Shown here one piece after another: positions 1 to 11,941 of a stretch of 64,000 bases of DNA. Position numbers and translations under genes: made by a program. The notes under the pieces are model-generated. The model saw nothing but the letters and a program-made list of their open reading frames with translations. It was not told where the DNA came from and did no database searches. The DNA lies in NCBI GenBank assembly GCA_019775845.1, contig JADQAV010000015.1:1240001-1304000 (forward strand), given 5' to 3'. Position 1 is the first letter of the stretch. Each line of letters begins with the position of its first letter. The stretch comes from Myrmaecium sp. VS I D KN 1. Taxonomy: Eukaryota > Ascomycota > Dothideomycetes > Valsariales > Valsariaceae.

Positions 1-1133
1 GCAGGTGTCTTGAAGCGCCATCTTTAGGTTTTATCCTACTAAACCTATTATCGAGGCGAATCATTACGACCAGTAAACACTCCCGATCAAGGTCAAATCT
101 CAGTGCTGCCACTATACCGAGACACATACAATCATGTCCCAAGACCTCTAGTCCACCCGGTCTGGTCCTCGAAAACCGGAGCAGTTCTGTTAGCCTGGGT
201 TGTTGATCGGTTCGACGACGACCGGGTGGCAGGAAAAAGGAAGGGAAGAAAATGAGAAAACAGAAAACGGAAAAAAGAGAAAAGAAGGAACAAGAACCCC
301 TTCGCTCCTACCCTCCGCGCCTTGGAGTTAAACAACCACACATCCCGACGCAGGCTTGCCTGCCATGTTTCCACCGTCCTCTTTTTCGACACATCTCGTC
401 TCGAAAGAAAAGAACGGTTCGGAAAGAGCGGAAGAAAAAAACGCTGCGCAGGGCAAAATCTCGCGCAAGGACGGGCGGTTGCTTCACCCGAGACACACAG
501 TGGAGAGTCGTTGCATCGGGATTCTCCTTACTTCCTTCCTTTCTTCCTTCTTTCTTCCAATCTCCTGTTTTTCTCTTCGTCTCCCTTCCTCTTTCCCTTG
601 ACGCCGCCCGATCCGTTCGAACCGTTTCGTTTTATCTAATCTCGCGCAGCTTCTTTCTTTGGGTATCATCTGTGATGATGATAGGGGGAGCAACGGCGCT
701 TGACCATGGCGGGGTGACAGTACCCAGCCAACTGTGTGGCTGGGACTGGGACCGAGGATCGAGGTCGCTGTCCCTCGCGTGCGCTTTTTTTTTTTTTTTT
801 TTTTTTTTTTTTTCCACATGCTTGAATAGCAGAGCTGAAGGGGAAGCTGGCCAGGATTTGCCTGGCCTGCAGAAATGACAGGGGTTGTGAAGTGGAAACA
901 CAACAAGCAGAAGCAAAAAAAATAAGGGGAAAAGCCATATGCCAGAATCTATTGTTACATGACCATACTCTCCCTCTTCAATGGAAGAAGAACGGGAGGT
1001 CTAGAAGGAAAAAACGCCGGAAAATGCATAGATGACGAGAGCAGAGAAGCGTTGTGATATAGGAAATATGTCAGCAGAGGTGGTCATTGTACAAGGAGAA
1101 TGAAAAGGGAGGGGTATGGGCGGGAAGAGCAGC
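1..1133. other. intergenic, 3' side of the presequence protease gene
   Basis: I can support no gene here. The stretch is rich in pyrimidine runs and simple sequence, and its open frames on both strands are low-complexity (Lys/Arg/Ser/Phe-rich) and resemble no family I know. It contains a 29-T homopolymer at about 785-813. The right end is presumably the 3' UTR of the minus-strand protease gene. Confidence 0.6.
785..813. repeat. poly-T homopolymer (29 T)
   Basis: This is an uninterrupted run of about 29 T. On the minus strand it reads as poly-A, about 320 bp beyond the stop of the protease gene. It could be an ordinary microsatellite or an old A-rich tract; nothing next to it suggests a retroposed element, such as a target duplication or a LINE/SINE body. 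Confidence 0.85.
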
Positions 1134-4100
1134 CTACTGCTCGCCCTCCATCACCTGCGCGGCTTGCTCGCCCATGCCGAGGTCGAGGACTTCCCAGCCA
1201 TCTTCGGCCTTGACGAAGTCTTTCTTCTCGCCCAGGATGGCAAGATTGCCCTTCTTCACTCCGCCAACGAGGTACTTGTCGGCGACTTCCTTGACCTGCT
1301 CGGCAGTGACGTCGAGAAGTTGCTCCCGTCGCTTCTGCTGCATGTCTTCATCGACGCCGGACAGGAAGCGCGTCATGCCCTCTGCGCTGACGCTCTGCGG
1401 AGCGTCGAGAGCTTGGAACACACTGAGCTTGGCTTCTTCAATATCCCGGGCGGTCCACTGCTTCTCACGAGCCCACACGCCGGATTCGTCGATGATTTTG
1501 ATCGTGTTCTGGGGGTTTGGATCACGGTAACTGTAGAAGCCGAAGTTGCCGCCGAGGCCTTGGGAATAGGCTCCGCCACCGTACGCCCCACCCTTCTCTC
1601 GGATTTCGTGGTGAAGGTGCTTATGCGTGAGGAGCTGAGCCAGGACTTGGAGTGGTGCTCCATGCGCATGAACGTAGGGAACAGTGGGAATTGCAAGGGA
1701 GGAGTAGTAGACTTGGTAAGGGAGGGGGAAGAAGGACTTTGAGTTGCGAGGATAGGCGTGTTTGGGTCCACCGAGTGATGGAATGGACGTGCTGGAGGCT
1801 ACTGTGGAAAGGAATTTGGAAAGAGCCGACTCATTGACTGCGGAGCTCTCGCTACCGCAGGTCAGCGCAACACGCAGTGAGCTGCTATTCGAAATGACAA
1901 AGGATTGGATGGCCTTCATCTTGCGGATTGCATCCTCGATCGGCTCAGTCGATGAACTGGAAGCTAGCTGGGCGATCAGCTTCACTTGAGTGAGACCCGA
2001 AGTTTGTTCGCGTACACTGCCTGCTGGAGTCAGTCCGGCTTCGGCAAATCGGCGGGCGTATGCATGTCCCGCTTCAGCAACAGAGTTGATTGCTCCACTT
2101 GCAGAGCCTTGTAACAGTTGTCGAATCTTGGTCCTAGCTTCAGAACTGTCGAAGTCCGTCTCCATGATTATAGTCCTCAACAGCTCATACATGGCAGGAA
2201 CGTTATTATCCAAGGCGTAACCAGAGAGGACGAAACCCTCTTCGTAATTGTCAATGGCATGCGGAGACGTCGTGGAGTGGAAGCCTACTGTGAGACCTCC
2301 GGTCTTCAGCTTGATCAATTCTTCCAACTGTTCCATACTGTGGGTCTTGGTTCCTAGACGCAGGATCGAATCGCTGAACAACGGGATCATTTCCCTCAAC
2401 TCATCCGGCAATCCCTTGAGGACATTCACCGCGCGGAAGTAAGTAAGGCCGTTCGTAGGAGCTTCTCGCCATTGCACTTTGACATCGCCCACAGACGAAT
2501 ACCGTACTGGCTTCCTTTCTTTCTCTCGCGGAATGTCCTTTACGTGAACTGTTGGCAGACAATCCAAAGGCTGGCTCCTAGCTTTCTCCTGCACCTCCAA
2601 AAGCTCCAGTTCGCGCTGTTCCAAAAACTTGCGCGCCTCTTCCTCGCTAGAAAATTGCTTGGTTGTCTCCAGGATTTTGGAAGCCAATCGCTGAGTCTCC
2701 TCGTCGACCAATTCCTGGCTGTATGTCTCCGATGGTTCCATGGTGAAGGTTAGCGTATTATCATTGAGAAGGTATTTCTCAATGAGACTCTCCAAGTATC
2801 CCTCCCTAGCATAACGCTCCTTAAAAGCGGAGACCGTATCGTTCCATGCGAGGCCCTCAAATGGATCAACGCCGTTGAACCATCCAGGCAAAATCCTTTG
2901 CATAACACCCATCCCAAAATTGGCCGTCTTGTGCCTCAATGAGAGCTCTAATTGATGCAGGATGCCATCCACCTTAATCTTATCAAAGCCCTTCTCTTTG
3001 ACTTCACGTAGGGTCCTGAATAGGGCCTCCTTTACTTTAGGAACATCAGCCTCTTTAACGCCGTTGAGCCCAACAGTAAATACACGCATCCTTCCCGCGG
3101 TATCGAAACCAGTGTTGGGGCTCCAGTCTGTCCCTAGCTGGTCGGTTTCGATAAGGGCACGGTAAAGCGGCGCTCCGTAGCCATCGAGCAGAAGTGACGA
3201 CAGCAGGCTCATAGAGAATGATTCGACGATATCGGAGGTATCTCCCACTATCCACGTCGTGGAAGTCTTATGTTGCATATCCGCAGGAACGAGAGGATCC
3301 GTTGGTCCCTTCACCACAACATTGAGTGGGCCATCAACGAGACTGATCGGCGACTTGATATCTGTATCCACCTGAATCTTGTCGAACCTGTCCAATTGCT
3401 TCCCAACTTCTGACAGATGATCTGCTACAGGCATGTTTCCGTAGGTGAACACTTTGGCATTGCTGGGGTGGTAGTGATCGGCATGGAACCTCTTGAGCTG
3501 TTCGTGCGTCAAATCCGTGATCTTTTGAGGATCCCCTCCGGAGTTATGAATGGCCGGGAACAGATGGTCTTGGAATCGAATGTAATAGAGGTAACTCGCG
3601 TCTGACATTTGCCCCTTCATCTCATTGTAAACGACACCCTTGAACAGCAGGCGCTGAGCCTGGGCCTCTTTCGCATCTCCAGACACAGCGGCCAGAGGGT
3701 TCTCGGGCCCAATCCGCCAGCCTTCCTGTGTGAAGTCGTTGACGTTGAGAAGCGGGTGTAGCGTAGCGTCCAGATATACTGACATCAGGTTCTTGAAGTC
3801 CTGGGCATTGGTCGTCGCGAAGGGATACGTCGTATGGTCGGCCGAAGTGAAAGCGTTCATGAAGTTCGACAGAGACCGAGGCAACATCTTGAAGAACGGA
3901 TCACGAACCGGATACCTGCGAGCCGCCTCTTAGTACTTCTCTCACAATATTAGGGATCTGGTCGTACTTCTCGCTGCCACAAAGGGTGGTATGCTCCAAG
4001 ATATGCGGTACCCCCGTATCGTCCGGCGGATTTGTTTTGAAGCCGATGGAAAAGACATTATTGGAATCTTCGCGAGCGATGTGTAGATACTCTGCACCGG

Positions 4101-4317
4101 TCTTATCGTGTTGGAAATGGAGCGCAGTAAGCTCGAGCTCCGGGACGTGCTTTGTGCGCTTCAAGGTAAAGCCATGGAGGCGCTCTCCGACTTTAGGATA
4201 AGCAGACAGGTCCGTCACCGACGCATACCGCCGGAGTTGTGAAGTATGAAGGCTCAGCCTAAGGCGCGCCTGAAGGGCCCTGGACGTCCCTGTCGAAGAG
4301 CGCGAGGACCGAAGCAT
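1134..4317 (-). CDS. CYM1: mitochondrial presequence protease (Cym1/PreP, M16C)
   Basis: This is a zinc metalloprotease of the M16C pitrilysin family, which degrades cleaved presequences and other short peptides in the mitochondrial matrix. The model has two exons, complement(1134..3915, 3968..4317), giving 1043 aa, close to the usual family length. The 52-nt intron has a GTACGA donor, an ACTAAG branch and a GCAG acceptor; the junction restores the conserved [10 protein letters not shown] stretch. The inverted zinc motif HILEH lies at residues 105-109 in exon 1. The C-terminal half carries the conserved Arg/Tyr substrate-binding segment ([13 protein letters not shown]). The first ~35 residues are Arg/Ser/Leu-rich without acidic residues, as expected of a matrix-targeting presequence. 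It diverges from the taxilin gene across about 1 kb. The assignment is firm; only the exact start is inferred. Confidence 0.95.
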
Positions 4318-5348
4318 GGCCTGGAGCTTCCGTCGTCAAGTAGTACTACGTCAAGTACGGATGAGGGTGGAAGGCGAGGCTGTGAGAGGCAACTTGAGAA
4401 ATCAGACGGAAGGGACAAGCGTGATTCGCGGCGATATCGTGGGAATTCCGCTCACCTCCGTTATCAGTAACTTACCGTATCTTGCGGGCTCGCCACGGCT
4501 AGCCGGTTGCTACATTTGTATATATTTCCGCCGGGCGTCGCGTTGTCGTGCATATCAGTCATTAGTCAGCGAGTCAATAACGTGTAATGAATCAGGACGG
4601 TGCCTCGCGCTGTGAGTGGCTGGCGAGATCTCTTCGGCGATGGGCATTGGGCCACGGGCATTGGCGGAGCAGAGATGATGATGCCGCAGAGCGAACGGAC
4701 ATTGACCTCCGGCGCATGGCGGCAGGATGCGGGATGCTGCTGAGGTGCAGACGTAATCGATTCTTCCTCTGGCCGAAACAGCCTTGTGCTTCCTGAGACG
4801 CCCTTAGTTGGATTTCTAACGGCGCCGCCTTGCCCAGCCGAAGGCGACCTTCACACGGCAAGAACCTGCAGCAGCACTCCCCTCCTAACCACTCCGCTTG
4901 ACTGACCCGCTCACACTCCCGCATCTCGAACCCCACGGCTTGCGCTCACAATCACAGCTCGTCCGCATTTATCCGCATTCTTTCTGGAGCATTTAGCCCT
5001 TTATATCATCCGGAGACTCCTGCGACGCCCGTTGTTCGCCTGAAAAGCTCAGCACGCAACCGCCGGCGCCGCCACTGGATCGTGGACATCCGCTCAACGC
5101 CGGGTCGGAGCAGCGGACTGCATATGCCATAGCGCTGCTGATCGACCCCGGCAACGCTTGATCCGTGACACTTGGTCGCTCTCGCAGAGGGCACCGCTAG
5201 AGCCCGTCGGGGAGATTACATGGCAGCAGTTGCGAATCAGCAACAGTCCAACCCACCTCACATTCGCGCTTCCCCGGTCCATCTACCCCAAACGAACCGT
5301 GGTCAATCGGGAGCAAAGTGCGGTTTCTCAGCGGACCTAAGTGCCACC
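4318..5348. promoter_or_regulatory. divergent promoter region (Cym1 / taxilin)
   Basis: About 1 kb separates two divergent ATGs, so both promoters should lie here. A frame in phase with the taxilin start runs upstream to 5172, but it lacks family similarity and is treated as leader. I see no clear TATA box or other named element. Confidence 0.5.
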
Positions 5349-7006
5349 ATGCCCGCTACGCCGCACAACCCCGCTGGAGGGGCCTCTACGACAGTTGCGC
5401 CGAGTAAGAAGGGCAAGGCCAAAAGCACTGTCAAAGCGGACCCAACCGATGCCTCCAAGCAAATTGCCGCGAAAATCGCACAACTCGAGCTGGATGCCGC
5501 CGGCGACAAGGAGCAAGAGGCTGAAATTGGTACGTGGGCTCTTCGTTTGTGCCACCTGTTGAATGGTCGGGAAGCTGTGTGTTATACGAGGCATCTCCGT
5601 CCCGTCCTGGGAGCCATGTTCCCATCCGAAGTCAACTAACTTGTCCTCTCATAGAACGCGAAGTCAAAAAGGCCACCCGCAACCTCTCGAACATGCTATC
5701 TCAGTTGGACACGCCCATGTCTCGTCTCGAAGCCGTCCAGAAGAAATATGCCGACCTATTTCAGGAGATGAAACGCACCGAAAGGGAACACGTGAAGGCT
5801 AAGAAACGTGCAGACCAGCTTCAGAAAGAAAAGGATGCAGGCAAAACTGAGCTTAACAAGATGACGGCAATGAAGGATAAACTGGAAAAACTGTCGAGGG
5901 ACGTGACCAAGGAGAACAAGAAGCTCAAGGTCCGTACAAGCAATCTAGAGTATTCTGGTTCTTGTGGAGGGTGTCTGACGGTTATTACAGGAGGATGTGC
6001 ACAGGCTCGAAACGAACGAATCCAGAATGCGCGAGCAACTTCATGAGCAACTTACACGGTTGACGTTGGATGTGGATTACTTTCTGAAGCAGAAAGAGGC
6101 GCCCCCGGAACCGCAACATGTGGATGTTGAGCTGGACGAACTGTACGTTCTGCCTTCCTCGCAACCGCGTCCTACTTCTGCTGATATTGTCTAGCTTCCG
6201 TCAAAAGTTCAGCTCATTCATTGCTCAATACGAACTGCGTGAGATACAGTTTTCGGCTCTCATGAAGGCCAAGGAGATGGAAATTCAGTATCACATCGCC
6301 AAGTTCGAGCAGCAGCGGAAAGCGCAAGAAGCGGAGTCATCCAAATCTTACCAATTGACTAGGCAGGTGTCGACATTCTCGCAGACGGAATCCGAGCTTC
6401 GGACGCAGTTGAACATATACGTAGAGAAATTCAAGCAGGTAATGATCCCCGTTTGATGTTCACCGCGTGCGATATATTATTGGAGTGACTAACGGCTATG
6501 GCAAGGTGGAGGAGACTTTAAATAACTCGAACGACTTGTTCCTGACTTTTCGCAAGGAAATGGAGGAAATGTCTAAGAAAACGAAGAGGCTTGAGAAGGA
6601 GAATCTGAACTTGACCCGGAAACAGGAGGCGACGAACCGTAGCATCCTGGAAATGGCCGAGGAGCGGACGAGAACACAGCAGGAGATGGAAAAGCTTCGC
6701 AAGAAGAACGAAAACCTGGAGAAACTGTGCCGGGGGATGCAAGCTCAGGGCCGCGGTCAGGTGAACGTCAACGAACTTGACGTGGAGGATGAAGAGGGTA
6801 CTGAAAGCGAGTATGAGTACGAGGACGAAGATGAAGAGGCCAGCGGCGAGTACGATGAAGATACGGAAGAGGAGGCCATTGAGGTGCGTCCCAAGACGTT
6901 CGGTCCTCCACCACCGCCTCCGCAACCCCAGATGCTACCGAATGGGAGGGGCCACGGGCATGTATGTCGCCCTGCCAATGGACAGCCTAACGGTGTGCGT
7001 CACTAA
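5349..7006 (+). CDS. taxilin-family coiled-coil protein
   Basis: This is a long coiled-coil protein of the taxilin (myosin-like coiled-coil) family; animal members bind syntaxins and take part in vesicle traffic. There are five exons: 5349..5529, 5655..5929, 5991..6142, 6195..6438 and 6506..7006, giving 450 aa. Introns are 125, 61, 52 and 67 nt, most with CTAAC/CTGAC branch sites; the second has an atypical GTCCGT donor. The start was chosen at 5349 because it has a GCCACCATG context and opens a typical Ser/Thr/Lys N-terminus, although the frame stays open to 5172. The central ~300 residues are heptad-rich (Leu, Glu, Lys) and include the family segment around SRLEAVQKKYADLFQEMKR. The tail is acidic (runs of Glu/Asp/Tyr) and ends in a proline-rich stretch. 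The family is clear; the fungal role is not established here. Confidence 0.9.
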
Positions 7007-7626
7007 GCACTCCCACTCTAGGGCTTCGGTTCATGAGGCCTCTCCTCTTCAGGTTATGTACTCAAGTACTTCTATGCTTCGCTGCATCTGCATCTGCATC
7101 CACATCCACGTCTTTCCGCCCGCTTTTATCATGCCCAGGGATCATTATTCGACCCTTGCTATCATACACATATTCAGTCACAAACACATCAATCCGGCTA
7201 TGCCGCTTTCTCCAAGTCTCTGTCCGTTTTCTCCTTGTTTTCTTTCAGTATCTGTCAATGTTGCTTGATACGCAGGTCGGAGTGAATCGACGTTCCCTGT
7301 GACGAGGTGCATGCCAAGCCCTGCTCAATTACGGAGCGCTCCAGCTTTCCCCGCAAAGTCCATGCAGGGGAGGAGTGTGGGGGGCCTTGGAGCAGATTCG
7401 CTTCAAGACAACATCATCATCTTGCGTCGTAGACTGCACCGACCACTTTCTCTTCGAAGCACCCACTTCCTGTTTGCCGCTGAGCAATATCGGGAGCCGG
7501 CCTGTTTCAGTATGTACTACACTCTCTCTGATTCCTCCTTAATCCTTCACTACCTCTCTAGATCCAACCGCCCTTATTGTTATCTCTCCCCTCTTCGCGC
7601 CGATCTTTCGACAACTGCCCCTCACA
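7007..7626. other. intergenic, 3' flank of the taxilin gene
   Basis: This is pyrimidine-rich, T-rich sequence after the taxilin stop, with no supported gene. It includes the likely 3' UTR (long TC-rich stretches near 7100-7260) and leads into a decayed nitronate-monooxygenase fragment. Confidence 0.5.
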
Positions 7627-7960
7627 ATGCCAGTGTCGAGCGCGCTCCTACCAACTTCTCTTCCGATTCCTTCCCCTTACAGACCCCGCGGTGCCAGCTC
7701 CTGAGCATCACGCATCCCATCCTGCTCGGCGATATGGCGCACACAGGCGGCGCCCATCCCTACCGCCGCCGTTAGCTACGCCGGCGGTCTGGGGCGATAT
7801 CGAGGGGGCTGGGATATATGCCGACGCAGCTGCAGGCCATCATCGATGAGCGCAAGGCCGGGCTCAACGGCGCGTTCCCCGTTATTCGGAGCGGACCTGG
7901 CGGTACCGCAGGTCTGTGGCGGCCCGCGAGGGCGGACGCCCCCTCGTGCCTATAGAGCAT
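7627..7960 (+). pseudogene. nitronate monooxygenase (NMO/2-nitropropane dioxygenase) relic
   Basis: This is a degraded N-terminal fragment of a flavin-dependent nitronate monooxygenase. At 7713 one frame reads HPILLGDMAHTGGAH, matching the family start HPI(M)xAGMAHTGG. The reading then moves to the next frame (AAVSYAGGLG from about 7765, family AAVSNAGGLG), and returns to the first frame at 7812 (GYMPTQLQAIIDERKAGLN, family GYTPxQLxxIIDE). At least two frameshifts and an in-frame stop at about 7776 separate the pieces. Recognisable similarity ends near 7890, after roughly 70-90 of the usual ~350 residues, so the FMN-binding and catalytic core is absent. A plausible old start codon is at 7627. 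No intact copy occurs in the window. Confidence 0.75.
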
Positions 7961-8927
7961 GTTGTAGAGTGGGAGAGGGGGGAGATCAAGCTGGCGAATA
8001 GGGTCGTGGGAGAGATAGTAAGGAGGCGGTCATGATGCTGAGGCTGGGGCGGACGTATTTGGAGGAGAAGAGCACGTTGTGGTTGCGGAAGCCGGTCAGA
8101 TGGGCTTTCGAAGCTCAGGCATGCATCCTCATGGATCTTAAGGAAGAAAGATGGCGTAAATCGATTGGATGGTCATTGTCTGGTAGTGACTGCAATCCCC
8201 CTCGGGATAATCGGGATGAGTTCTCGGTGACTACTAATTGGCAGACCGCATGTTTCCATATTGACCTCAGGGAAGTAATGACCATACGGCCACAGCTGCC
8301 TCAGCATACTGTTCTTACCCATACACTCCTAAGAAAAGCGAGCCGAGTGTAGGATTAGCTAGGAAGGAAATACTTCCTGCAGTAACCATTCATGATTGAG
8401 CTTCTTCCAGCCATCATTTGGGACAGTTCATGATATGACATGCTGTATTGTACTATATGTATGAGCGAAATAGTGTACGGAGTATGTATTTACTTCGGAT
8501 GGGGTCACTGACGTTGTCCGGGTGTGGTTCAAGCACGGCTGAACTCCGGGCTGTCCCTGTCGGCGCTCTGGCCAATGATCCGTGAGCTCCTCCCCCGATC
8601 ATTGTGTCGAAGGGCTCGATGGTGGGTGCTTGGGTGCTATTCGGGTGCCGGTGCATGCTTCATCCAAGCGCAGCAACCAACTCAGGAGACGAACTTCGCA
8701 TGCCGGAGCTTGCGCACGCCCTCACCAACATACTCTCACCCCCTCCTCTCTCCCCCTTCCATCTTCCTCTGGCCATCCTTTTCTCCCTTCTCATCCCATC
8801 TTTCTCTCCTTGATCCGCCCTCGCGCCAACGCATCCCCCTCGAGCCCGTGTGGCCGCCTTCGCCAGCAGTTAGTTCCTACATGTTGTCTGCCCCGGGAGC
8901 TGTACCGCACAAGGACCTTCACACTTC
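7961..8927. other. intergenic, upstream of the KIN4-like kinase
   Basis: There is no supported gene. Short open frames (for example 8032-8352 on the plus strand) have no family resemblance. The last ~200 bp are C/T-rich (8730-8870), typical of a fungal 5' UTR and start region for the kinase gene that begins at 8928. Confidence 0.5.
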
Positions 8928-11580
8928 ATGCAGGCCACTGGAAGGACCCAGGCCGAGCTACAAGCCCAGAGGAAAAAGGTACACCCTTACACTTCCACTG
9001 CCAGGCCCCTCATCATGCTAACGTGCCTCTCCCAGCTTACCAACTCCTACAAGGCTCTGCTAGAGTGCGCAGCCCTCCCGCCTCCCTCTGCACCCGGCGC
9101 TGACGGACAACCCCAGTGAATTCAACTCGAAGGATCTCCAAACCGTAGGAAACTATACACTAGGTCGTCTCATCGGGAAAGGCTCCTTCGGCAAGGTCTA
9201 CCTTGCATCTCACAAGCTCACAAATGGCTCAAAGGTTGGCTCCTTAGGCTCAGACACTCTGCGCCTACCTCGAGTCTAACCCATGATATCACCAGGTCGT
9301 CCTCAAATCGGCGAAGAAAGACGATGCGAACCTTGCGAGGGAGATCCATCATCATCGGCAGTTCCTCCATCCGCACATCGCAAGGCTGTACGAGGTCATT
9401 GTGACGGAGAACCTGGTCTGGCTGGTGCTGGAGTACTGTCCAGGTACGGAAGACTGTGCACACCAGCCCGGGAGTCTACGTGTTAATATGGACCCACAGG
9501 CGACGAACTCTATACTTACCTGACCAAGAAAGGCGCGCTCGATCCCCCGAAAGTACAGAAGATCTTCACGCAGCTGGTCGGTGCGGTCTCCTATGTGCAT
9601 AGCAAGTCGTGCGTGCATCGAGATCTCAAACTCGAGAATATCCTTCTAGACAAGCACGGGAACGTGAAACTGGTGGACTTTGGGTTTACACGAGAGTACG
9701 AGGGCAAATCGAACTACCTCCAGACATGGTGCGGGACCGTATGCTACAGTGCACCGGAGATGATCCGGGGAGAGAAATACGCGGGGGAAAAGGTGGATGT
9801 CTGGAGCCTGGGAATTATTCTCTACGCTCTGCTGGCCGGCGAACTGCCCTTTGACGATGATGATGAGAACGTCACCAAGGCCAGGATCTTAAAGGAGGAG
9901 CCCACTTACCCCGATCATTTCCCTGAAGGCGCTACGAACCTCATCAAGCAGCTGCTTTCTAAACGCCCGATCTTGCGACCGACATTGGCCGATATACTGC
10001 AACATCCTTGGCTGGCCGAGCATGCCCCCCAACAGCAAGTCATTCTCAAGCTTCAGCAGCCGGCACCATTCTCAACGCCGCTCGAGAAGGAGACCCTCCA
10101 ACGGATGCATAGTGCAGGAGTGGATATCGACATGGTTATTGAGAACGTATTGGCGCAGCGGTGTGACAGTCTCGCGGGCTGGTGGGCTTTACTGATTGAA
10201 AAGGAAGAACGAAAGGCCAAGCGTCGGGAAAGGAAGCGCAGGGAGAAGGAAGCGGAGGCCAAGAGCATCAGGAGGCTCAGTGCAGCCAGCAGCCGGCTCG
10301 ACCGGTTAGCACCAACGATCAAGGAAATGGACGAAGAGGGACATTCGATGGATCCGCCGAGGAGCCGCGGGCGGCCAACAAAACGCAACTCGGCCGGCTT
10401 GTCAGACCTTCCTCGCTTACCCGAAGCCTCCATCACACCCGAGTCGGAGCATCGTCCACCGCCTGTCGAGAAGGATGTCGCCCGGTCCGCGAGTCCCTCG
10501 AGGGGTCGGCCCCCCCTTCCCCCGAAAGAGATACGGAGGTCGAGAAGTAGTATGCTTCAGGTAGTGTCCAGTAATCCAGACTTGCTGGCTCCTAACGGTT
10601 TCGTTTCGAAACGTAATAACCGGTACAAACAGCCCCTCCTCAACCAGCTGGCGGCGTTGAAGCATTGGTTCAAAGAAAGCGCGAAGAGGGCAAGGTCGCC
10701 GCATTCCCGACACGCCAAGTCCGTGTCGCCCAAGGCCTCTCAGAAAGCATCTGCCTCGAGCGAGACTCGCCGTAAATCTAGTACGGGCGTGTCTAGTCGC
10801 GGCCACTCCAGCAGCGCCGCGCGCCCTGACATCCAGAGGCCCGCCTATCCCACCCGCCCTCGCGTCTCCACCGGCGGCAGCGCTTCCCTGAAACGGCCCT
10901 CACTTTCCCCGTCCCCCATCACCCCGCACTCCTCATACTACCGCCGGTCCTCGCACGGCCTGCGCGGTCGCAAGTCAACTTCCTCCTCCGTCTCCAGCGT
11001 CCGCTCGATCCACCACGTGCACACGCATTCGAAAGCCTCCTCGACCTCCTCAACCTCTATCGCCTCACCGCCGAGCATCTCGAGCAAGAACCGGAGTCCG
11101 CATGGCAGCTCGACCATCAAGGTCCTCCCCGCCACGCCGACGGGAAGCACCTTCCCCTCCAGCATTCGCATCTCCCGCACCCCGCTCTTCTCCGAAAGCG
11201 CGGCCGCGTTCGGCCAGATGGCTCCGCCGAGTCCCGGGCTGGTGTTCGCCAAGCGCAAGCGCAGCCCCTTCAAAGGGCCCATGCTGAACCTGAACCCGCC
11301 GGGAGGCGGTTCGTCTCCTGGTGGTGCCGGCCATCGGAGGGAGGCCAGCCACTCTCGCAGTGCGAGTCAGCCGGGGAGGCGGAGCGGGGAGGCCATCATC
11401 CAGGAGGAGGATGAGGAGGATCTTTACGAAATGGAAGATGGCATGCTGGTGGAGGAGGTGGAGCAGTTCTCCCCCCTCACGGGGCCCGGGGAGGTTGTGG
11501 TGTTGGAGGAGCAGGAGGAAAGTGATGGCGGTGTTGGTCCGGGGGTTGGTGGACCGAAGACGCCGACGAGGAAGAGATGA
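8928..11580 (+). CDS. CAMK-family Ser/Thr protein kinase, KIN4/AMPK-related type
   Basis: This kinase has an N-terminal catalytic domain and a long basic, Ser-rich tail. There are four exons: 8928..8978, 9073..9234, 9296..9443 and 9500..11580, giving 813 aa. The catalytic domain (about residues 33-300) has the glycine loop GKGSFGKVYLA, the Lys in VVLKSAKK, HRDLKLEN, DFGFTRE and the activation/APE region (TWCGTVCYSAPE). The tail (~residues 360-813) has a Lys/Arg/Glu-rich helix and then low-complexity Ser/Pro/Arg sequence, ending in an acidic segment. The first join uses the acceptor at 9072, since the nearer one at about 9039 leads to an early stop; that exon is the least certain part. The kinase resembles the KIN4/SNF1-like branch, where yeast Kin4 acts in the spindle-position checkpoint, but orthology is inferred. 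Confidence 0.85.
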
Positions 11581-11904
11581 TGATGGCGGGGTGGGCGGGT
11601 GCGTGATGTGTTCGCTTGGAACGACACAGATCTCTTGCCCGTGTTCTCACCTCCGCTTTCTTCTTCCCCTTCATGGTTCCCTATCTCCCTTCACCTGAGC
11701 GTTCTTGCAGCACATTTCGTTATCTCGCATCGCACTACTCCTTTTATGGCCTTTGTTTTCAAGCACTACTTCTTACCCGTTTCGTTCTTCCCTTTTTTTC
11801 CCTCCTTGGCTTCTCGTTTTCGTTCTTCTCGCGCGGCATCGGCATCGGCATTTTGGCATCGCAGGAATACCAGAGGGAAGGGAGGAAAAGCAGGTGTTTC
11901 TTTT

Positions 11905-11941
11905 TTGGGTGCGTCTTTGTCTTTGTCTTTGTCTTTGTCTG
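11905..11941. repeat. TGTCTT/CTTTGT microsatellite
   Basis: This is a tandem array of TCTTTG hexamers (about five copies) in the 3' flank of the kinase gene. It may be transcribed as part of the 3' UTR. Confidence 0.7.

Noticed and set aside
785-813. poly-T as the tail of a retroposed element
   Set aside because: No element body, reverse transcriptase, target-site duplication or internal promoter was seen beside it.
252-878. 208-codon frame near the left end
   Set aside because: It is low-complexity (Lys/Arg, then Phe/Ser) and translates the poly-T tract as poly-Phe. It has no family resemblance.
5172-5348. upstream extension of the taxilin frame
   Set aside because: It is in frame, but the ATG at 5349 has the best start context and the extension lacks typical family sequence.
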